A DNA stretch of 64,000 nucleotides from Lathyrus oleraceus (lineage: Eukaryota > Streptophyta > Magnoliopsida > Fabales > Fabaceae). Below, piece after piece: positions 57,823 through 64,000 of the stretch; positions within the stretch are counted from its first letter, which is position 1, and every line of letters begins with the position of its first letter. A model generated the notes under the pieces. The model saw only the letters and a list, made by a program, of their open reading frames with translations. It ran no database searches and was not told where the DNA came from. Location of the stretch: assembly GCF_024323335.1 (NCBI RefSeq), contig NC_066585.1, positions 340,505,346 to 340,569,345 on the forward strand. Reading direction: 5' to 3'. The translations under genes and the position numbers were made by a program.

Positions 57823-58942
57823 CAAGGCAGAAGAAGTGTTTATACATGTGTTGCTGAGGTGTTTCATACATGTGTTAAGGAAGTGTTTTATACATGTGTT
57901 GATGATGTGTTGATACATGTATTGATGATGTATGATGATATGCAAAATGTTGTGAATGTATATATTATGCATGTATTTGTGAATGGACTGTTGTATGGCT
58001 TAGAGTGTGAGCATATGTCCATTGTGAGTTGTTGTTGATGCTGCATTGCTAGATGATTAGTGTGCATGGCATAGCCTGTGGGGCTGTAGCTAATTCCCAT
58101 TGTGAGGAATTGGTGAGTGAATCGTTGTGAATTGTTGTTGATGGTTGCATGCTAGATGATTAGCTTGCATAGTCTAGCCTTTGGGGCTGTAGCTAATTCC
58201 CATGGTGAGGAATTAGTGAGTGAGTCATTAGGTCTCAATGAGTGGGACTAGTGAGCTTAGTAGCCGTATCCGGAGGGATCGGTGAGCTTGAACTATATGT
58301 TCAAGGATAGTCGGTACCGCATGTGTAGAGTCTCATTGCATAAAAATATGTAAGGTGTATAATATGAATGGATGTGTTCCAATATTATACGTGTGTTGTG
58401 TTGTTGTTAAGTATGATTTGAGATTATACTGGTATTGTATATTGATGTTGAGTATGATGTTTAAGCCAATGAGCTATTACTGAATGTGTATTGCAATTAG
58501 GGTGATTGATGTGTTAATTACTTGGCGTTACATGTTGTTTTATAATGCTTATTATATTGATTGAGGAACTCACCCTTACAACTATTTTTCAGGTAACGAG
58601 AAATGAGTTGAGTAGAAGCAAATGCTTGGAGTCTAGTGTAGTCTCCCTAGTGGGTCATGCTCTGATAGATGTAACATCGGGCGGGAACACTTTGATTATT
58701 ATTGTTGTTGTGGTTGAACTAAATTACATGTGATGTTACATGTTTTGCATGATTGAGTTGACCTCTATCCGCTGCGTAATTGTGCAAATACTTTATATTT
58801 AAATTAAATAAAAGAGCATGATTGTTATATTGTTTAAATGGTGTGGAATGTTTGTGTGACACCCTTGGTGCACTATTACTCTGATTATATGTTTATTATT
58901 TTAATTAATTTTTGGGGTATTTTAGAAGGGTGTTACAAGTGG

Positions 58943-60016
58943 GTTAATGGATTGAAGAAGAAAAGGACGGAGATGGTTATGGTGATATGGGAGAGACAAG
59001 GGATGTGGGGTTGTGAAAACTCTTGAAGAAGAAGAGGAGAAAAATGCAGAGAAAAAGTCTTTGTGAAAAGAGATCTGAGAGTCTAAGAAAGAATTCCTCC
59101 GCGTGAGGGAGAAAAAAATGACTTTTTCCTTTAGTTGGGCTCTGTTTGGCAATGTTATCATAGCAAAAACCAAAATTTCCTCTTATCATTAGGGACACAT
59201 GGCTCCTTGTGATTGACGAAGTCTTTTACTTTTATTTAATCAGCCAATGAAAGGGGGAATTATGACAAAAAAGTCTCTAACTAGCTAAGGACATGTGGCA
59301 TGTCCTTGATGTAGGGAGAGATATTTTATTTTCTGATTTTCTCTATTAATCTATATATTTAATTCTATTTTATGATTGAATGATAAAAAGGCACATGGAT
59401 AACTAATATGGCCATTCAATTAATTTGAATCGATGATCCAGATTAAATCAAAGAAGAGAAGATAACTTAAAATGCCAAAGTTGCCCCTTCTAAAACCTTT
59501 AATTAATTTAAATTAGATTAAATCAATTAAAATGACTAAAATTCACACCTTCTTAAATAAATACAATAGAAATAAAATGAAGATATGAAAAATTCTTCTG
59601 AATATTTTGACCAAAAAATAAAAATAAAATGACTAAAATGAGTAAAAATCGAGTGCAAAAGTGCACAAAAAATTAAACTGAATGCACTAAAATGACCGGC
59701 GCAAAATAAACTTCCTGGAAACATACAGGTTTTTGTTAGATTTTGAAGTTGAAAATGCTCGGTTAAAAGGGTCACGTGGATCAAAATATGATTGAAAAGG
59801 TAGCCGAAAAATAAAACAAACACATCAGGTTAAACTACGCTAATTTGACACACATTTGAAAATTGATTTGACCGGTCTCTCTGTAGATCCAAAAATTTAT
59901 TTTGACTAACATTCTAGGCATTATGTGGTATGATATGCATGCTATGATATGCAGAGATGCGCAAACTATGATGTATGTATTGATTCGACGATTCAGGGTC
60001 AAAATTGGGGTGTGAC
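58943..60016 (-). other. Outer Ogre/Tat LTR (iv), U3 start block
   Basis: Ends with the mirrored LTR start near 60016. Contains GTAGATCCAAAAATTTATTTTGACTA-type words that mirror the ACTAGAATAAATTTTTGGATCTAC stretch of LTR (ii-a) at 28201. Non-coding. Confidence 0.55.
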
Positions 60017-60705
60017 GCCGCCGTTTTGTGAAAGTCTGTGAGTAACTTCTAAGATACTAAAGCAACTTACGCACATACTTAAAACCTATGTTAAATATGT
60101 TTTTAACCATCAAATCTCTTAAAATTGCTTTCAAACCCAATTTTTTGAAGAATTTTTTGAACTACCCAATCGATTAGATCCTTAAGCTAGTGGATTGGAG
60201 GAAGCCTAATAGATTGTATAATCTAATGTGATAATGTATTAATGGTTGGTAACAAATCTCTACCTAAACTTTCCAAATGGTTCAGAATAATTGATTATCT
60301 TTCTAATTCAATTGATTAGATCAGTAAAATTTCCCAGGGATCGTTTTCTTTTTTTAGCTTTCCAACTCCTATATAAAGGAGGTTCTTATCCTCCTCATTT
60401 CACACAAAATCTTTGAAGTTCTATATTTTATTTGGAACTTATCTCTCTCTCTAAAAAGAATTTATATCTCACTTAAACTGCCTTAGTGTCTTTGAGTGAA
60501 ATGTTACTTGTGAGGAAGAAATTGTATTGTTGTTGTGTTGTTGTTATAATTCTCAAGGGTATGATATTCTTGAAGAAATCGAGTTTGATTCCTGAGATAA
60601 ACCAGTCTTAAAATTTATGTTTGGTTTTTAGAACTTTTCCGAAAAAACACTTTGTTTGGTTCTTGAGATTAGCTTGTAAAATCTTTAGTCGATTTGTTAG
60701 CTTAG
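60017..60705 (+). mobile_element. LTR-like fragment, family X, target of the Ogre insertion
   Basis: AATCGATTAGATCC and AATTGATTATC words, a TATA box (TATATAAAG, 60370-60378), a TCCTCATTTCACAC leader, a (TC)n stretch and GAGTGAAAT, followed by TTTGGTT...AGCTTG repeats like those at 155-360. Interrupted after CTTAG (60701-60705) by the Ogre LTR. Confidence 0.45.
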
Positions 60706-60832
60706 TGTCATACCCCAAAATTTGCCCGTTGGTATTACAAAGCATTTTCCAAGACCCCGACTTATTCTGCAAGGCACCGACATCAAGCCCAGCTCACAAC
60801 AGGCCCAATCCAAAAGGGGCCCAAAATAGCTT

Positions 60833-60963
60833 GCTCGCTAGGCGAGCAATCTCTTCGCCTAGCGAGTGCTTCGTCATGACACTCGCCCAGCGAAGCGTCA
60901 GATCCAGGAAAAGGCCCAGACCTAGTTTGCTCGCTAGGCGAGCAATTCCTTCGCCTAGCGAAG
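60833..60963. repeat. Hairpin motif cluster 1 in Ogre U3 (4 intact cores)
   Basis: GCTCGCTAGGCGAGC at 60833-60847 and 60929-60943 (perfect 6-bp arms), TCGCCTAGCGA at 60855 and CTTCGCCTAGCGAAG at 60949-60963; a weaker TCGCCCAGCGA at 60883. A spacing of about 96 bp between the two halves of the cluster suggests a duplicated pair (TAG form followed 20 bp later by CTA form). It ends about 60 bp upstream of the TATA box. Confidence 0.9.
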
Positions 60964-61023
60964 CTTGCGAAGTTTGAGATTTTTGGACCTCATTTTAAGC
61001 CCATTAGGTCACCACTACCTCTA

Positions 61024-61032
61024 CTATAAATA
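61024..61032 (+). promoter_or_regulatory. TATA box of Ogre LTR
   Basis: CTATAAATA followed by a C-rich start region and ACACACACAGACGG. It divides the LTR into a short U3 of about 350 bp and a long transcribed part. Confidence 0.65.
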
Positions 61033-61548
61033 CCTGCTCCTCTGCTACGAAAAAAACACACACAGACGGACGAAGACGGACGGAAATACGCATCCAGAGG
61101 GAGAAACACAGAAACCCTGCTGATCCAAAGAATTCAGAAGGCGGAAACCCTGAAGGCCGTTTATTCACTCCGAAGCTACCGCCGTCCAACTCAATCCGGC
61201 TCGCCAATTCAAGGTTACAACTTGATTTGCAAACAGGTTAGCCTCACTATTATCGCTTTAGCTTCTTAATTGGCATATGATTATCATTTGGTGTCCTTAT
61301 TTTGCATGTGGTATCATTTTAGTATCTTAATTTGCATGTGATATCGTTTTGTATTTTCAATTGGCATATGGTACCACTTCATGTTCTTAATTTGTGGATT
61401 ATAATTGAATTCATAAACATCTTGAAGTCTTGCATGAGAATTTAAATGTGTTTGCCTATTGTGAAACTGAACCATATAATTGTATGTTGGATGCCATAAG
61501 CCATGCTGCAGGTTGAGGTCATAATGTTCTCAAATTTCAAACCCGTGG

Positions 61549-61613
61549 CCGCTCGCTAGCTCATCGCTAGGCGAGCCCGCAGCGAGCCTTCGCTGAGCCT
61601 TCGCTAGGCGAAG
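61549..61613. repeat. Hairpin motif cluster 2 in Ogre LTR (2 intact cores)
   Basis: TCGCTAGGCGA at 61564 and CTTCGCTAGGCGAAG at 61599-61613, with partial forms (GCTCGCTAGCTC, GCAGCGAGCC, TTCGCTGAGCC) between. This cluster is inside the transcribed part of the LTR. Confidence 0.85.
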
Positions 61614-62835
61614 CAGAGGCGACCGGGCCAGGGGCTGCTTTGCTTTTTGCTGCCTATTTCATGTTTACCTAATGATGATTTTGCATTATTTGGCCTAAAT
61701 TCTTGGCTGCTATATTTATCTTATGATGCAATTTCCAATTGTATTTTATGCTTTAATCCGTGTGTTCATGGTGTAAAGGCTAGCATACTTCCGAAGAAAT
61801 AGCCGGCTAGGTACTCCGCTTTACGCATGGGAAGCCTTCATGGAGAGGGATTCTAAATTATTTCACTTTAATGTGAAGATTCATATTGATTGCCTAATTA
61901 ATTTTACTATATTAACTTTTAATGTAATGTTGACTTTAATGTATCGATTTAACGCGGTATCACCATAATTACCTAATGGACTTAAAACATGGACTTTAAA
62001 TAAATGATATCGGACCTCTCTTTATTACCCCACGATTACATAATACGGTCATGTCCCGCGAACGTGGGGATACCTTTAGCAAAGACCCTTCGGTAAAATC
62101 ATCATAGTCCCTCGGATGTTGCCTTCGAAAATGCGATTTCGTCCCTCGATGACCCTCCGGTGTAGCCTACGGTTAAATGATGATAGTCCCTTCGAATGCT
62201 AAGGTATCCTCACAACTGTTGCCTTCAATGACCTATCGATGACCCTGCGATGACCCTCCTATATCCCCAGGATAAAACTACTTACTTCTCAATAGTAAGG
62301 ACAGTTTTACCCTCATAAGGATAGGAAATGCCCAGAAAGACCTCGGACAGGTATAACCTTAATTGCTCATTCATAACAAAAAATGCTTTTCACACCCCAC
62401 ACCTTTCAAATATCTTTTGGAAAATCACCACTTAGCATACATCCGTACTAGGATCATTGCCGAGTTATATTTTTCTAAACTACTTTCAAAAAACTAAACG
62501 AGATAATCACTTTGTATACATTCATGCAAGAATCATTACAAAGTTAAATTCTCGTTTTCAAAACATTTTTCACACATTTCTCAACCACTTTTTCAAACAA
62601 GGAAAACATAAATGATTGAGCAATTAAGAGCCCATGGATAACCATGGATACAAAGGGTGCTAACACCTTCCCTTTGTATAAAGTACCTCCCGAACCTAAG
62701 AATTTAAAATTTAGGTCTTTCCTGTTCTTTTCCACCTTTCCTTATGGGATAAAAGAAAAGTCGGTGGCGACTCTTGCTAACCGCGACATTGCGATTACAA
62801 ATCCAATAAAAGTCCAGTTCACCGTATGACAGAAC

Positions 62836-62853
62836 TGGCGACTCTGCTGGGGA
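62836..62853 (+). other. Primer-binding site of Ogre element (tRNA-Arg type)
   Basis: TGGCGACTCTGCTGGGGA, four bases after the LTR. Same 18 nt as the Tat element PBS on minus at 21932-21949. Confidence 0.95.
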
Positions 62854-63528
62854 CTAATTAAAGAGAGGTCCATCTTAAAAAAAATCATTTATGTTTTAAA
62901 TTGTTCCTTCGTTTAAGGGATTGTTTGAGTGAAAGATCCTACACCCGGATCTAGTGTACCTTAGGTAAGTAGCAATAGATCATCGCGACTATCCGGCGTA
63001 TACTGGAATGGTTAAAATGATGGCTACGGTTAATGTGACACTTTGGTTGTCCTGATGTTCCTCATGTTACTTGAGGAAAAATTTGGCTTCCGCGTGGTGT
63101 CATCAAAGCATTAACCAGACCTTTAGAACCCTAATTGACTCATCCTAGCCATTAGAAAGTAGTGAGATAACTGACTTTGGTTCCGACTGAGGTTGGTTGA
63201 TACTCGATACTACACTCTTTGAGATTGGACTTTAGGGAAGCTTCGGTCAATCACTTGGTGTTGCACTGAAGTGGACCTAAAGAAAGGTCGATGATCAGAG
63301 ATCCTTCTAGAACCCGGTTACTATTCTAGGACAGGTTGAACCAACCAAACTTCAGTGGGGAGGGTATTCACCTATGGAACTCATGCAAGCCTTAAAACCT
63401 AGGAATAATTGTTGTGTGACATGCTTGAGTTTGCATAACATCATAACATCATAACATCATCATACTAACCATTTCAAGGACTTAGGAATTTAGCTTTGCT
63501 CTGTTAAACAGGTTATGGTCCACATGAA
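62854..63528 (+). other. Ogre leader, unusually short before the ORF1 remnant
   Basis: Non-coding DNA with no long open frame. It contains CATAACATCATAACATCATAACATCATC near 63435-63465 and two AAACAGGTTA words (also at 61233) that look like splice donors. Confidence 0.6.
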
Positions 63529-63960
63529 ATGATTATTCAAGGTACAGTGTTTGACTATGACAATGACTCTCAAGGTCTCCGCCAAAGGTTTGTACGAGCT
63601 TGGGGCATGGTGAAAAGAAGCAATTTAGGAAAGAAAAATTCTATTCCTATGGAGCCTTATCTCAGATGGGTGCGCGCCAGAGCTCGCGAACTTGTCATGC
63701 CATATCTTGCAGTCGGACCATTGACTGTTGAATTAGAGGTCGAAGGAGTTACTTCCCAGATCATTCCTTATCCAGATATGCCTACTGATGTTGAGGAATT
63801 GAAAAGATCCTGGACCCAGTTGAGAGAAGAGAGAGATACTTTCGAAGCTCAGTTCAATGTAGAAAGGAAGAAAGTACTAGAGCTCACCAGTCAGCTTAAT
63901 GAGGAACGAAGACTCAATGCATATCTTCGCCCAAAAAGAAGTCGCCCCTGGGAGACTTGA
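63529..63960 (+). pseudogene. Ogre ORF1 C-terminal part (DUF7745-type), N-terminus missing
   Basis: Intact 143-codon frame to TGA 63958-63960. The segment RFVRAWGMVKRSNLGKKNSI, then EPYLRWVRARAREL, a short proline-rich linker and a C-terminal coiled coil (LREERDTFEAQFNVERKKVL) resembles the C-terminal third of the extra ORF1 protein that Ogre elements encode upstream of gag. In the family the large N-terminal domain precedes this and is several hundred residues long; only about 690 bp separate this frame from the PBS and no such domain is readable there. The ATG at 63529 is simply the first in frame and lies near the apparent break. The function of ORF1 is unknown. It could be the second exon of a spliced form, or a deletion product. 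Confidence 0.7.
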
Positions 63961-64000
63961 ACTTTCATTGTATTTTATCATTATTCCTTTTGTAATGAAC

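Larger units (their letters stand above)
56984..58937 (+). mobile_element. Solo Ty3-like LTR with perfect 5-bp target duplication
   Basis: 1,954 bp from TGTAACACCCCG to GGGTGTTACA (9-bp inverted ends TGTAACACC/GGTGTTACA). It is flanked by AGTGG at 56979-56983 and 58938-58942. The plus orientation is suggested by TATATAAG at 57125 followed by a purine-rich leader. It holds a cluster of hairpin motifs (57547-57822) and possible intron borders (donor 57278, acceptor 58592). Family not certain. Confidence 0.9.
41611..60016 (-). mobile_element. Outer Ogre/Tat LTR (iv), split by two insertions
   Basis: The plus start is TGTCGTACCTCAAAAAA, mirror of the usual LTR end; the plus end is GGGTCAAAATTGGGGTGTGACG, mirror of a start like TGTCACACCCCAATTTTGAC with the first base changed. 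LTR sequence occupies 41611-42092, about 54485-56983 and 58943-60016 (about 4.05 kb in total). The first block ends at words equivalent to about 32190 in LTR (ii-b); the second resumes near words equivalent to about 32010. This supports one LTR interrupted by Copia C with a small loss. Conserved motif at 41809. Confidence 0.6.
60706..62831 (+). repeat. 5' LTR of Ogre element
   Basis: 2,126 bp from TGTCATACCCCAAAATTTGC to CACCGTATGACA, with exact 8-bp inverted ends TGTCATAC/GTATGACA. TATA box at 61024. It has two hairpin clusters, one in U3 and one downstream of the start site. The conserved motif GGTGCTAACACC lies at 62656, and GACCCTCC/TCCCTCG-type repeats at 62085-62270. Confidence 0.95.
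60706..64000 (+). mobile_element. Ogre element, 5' part (continues past window end)
   Basis: LTR, PBS and ORF1 fragment in the order expected for Ogre (Ty3/gypsy, Tat group). The 5' flank CTTAG should recur after the 3' LTR, which lies outside the window. Confidence 0.9.

Noticed and set aside
60621..60977. 118-codon open frame across the start of the Ogre LTR
   Set aside because: It crosses the LTR boundary and consists of the hairpin repeats read as codons; no family signature.

Overview
This window looks like plant nuclear DNA made almost entirely of nested, broken LTR retrotransposons. I see no intact host gene, rRNA gene, functional tRNA gene or CRISPR array. The organism is very probably a legume, and I infer a Fabeae-like one (pea, vetch, lentil or faba bean group). 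The reasons are very long (4-5 kb) Ogre/Tat-type LTRs, the Ogre primer-binding site TGGCGACTCTGCTGGGGA found twice, the LTR start TGTCATACCCCAAAATTTGC, and several SIRE/Maximus-type Copia elements. Lineage names come from recognising motifs and protein signatures, not from database searches.

Layout. 1-3003: Copia-like LTR leader and gag debris, degenerate tandem repeats, and a decayed ORF of the type seen as an extra gene in plant retrotransposons. 3119-5573: truncated Ogre/Tat LTR (+). 5574-7474: unassigned TE-like DNA. 7475-27116: a minus-strand Tat/Ogre element with LTRs of 4.6 and 5.0 kb. Its interior holds only an integrase C-terminus and 3' untranslated sequence, and it carries two SIRE-type Copia fragments in opposite orientations (A, 12776-17013, +; B, 19166-21713, -). 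28140-32643: two further truncated Ogre/Tat LTRs (+). 34065-37431: a partial Tat LTR (-). 38934-39375: unrecognised coding remnant. 39420-40839: Copia-like LTR (-) with four 37-bp repeats just upstream of its TATA box.

41611-60016 is one old Ogre/Tat LTR (-) expanded by two nested insertions. The first is Copia element C (42093-54484), which itself contains a 4,591-bp solo Ogre/Tat LTR with a perfect target-site duplication (ATGCT). The second is a 1,954-bp solo Ty3-like LTR with a perfect duplication (AGTGG). From 60706 to the window end is the 5' part of an Ogre element (+): complete LTR, PBS and the C-terminal part of its extra ORF1, inserted into another LTR-like sequence.

None of the elements is autonomous. 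Copia A and C each lost the integrase catalytic core through different deletions; C also lost the reverse transcriptase core but keeps an RNase H and a decayed env-like region. The most unusual signals are a cluster-forming hairpin motif (TCGC-CTA-GCGA with matching arm variants) shared by two different LTR families, a tRNA-like Pol III box pair inside a solo LTR, a 12-nt motif kept about 155-200 bp from the 3' end in six Ogre/Tat LTRs, and tandem repeats directly upstream of the TATA box in three Copia LTRs.
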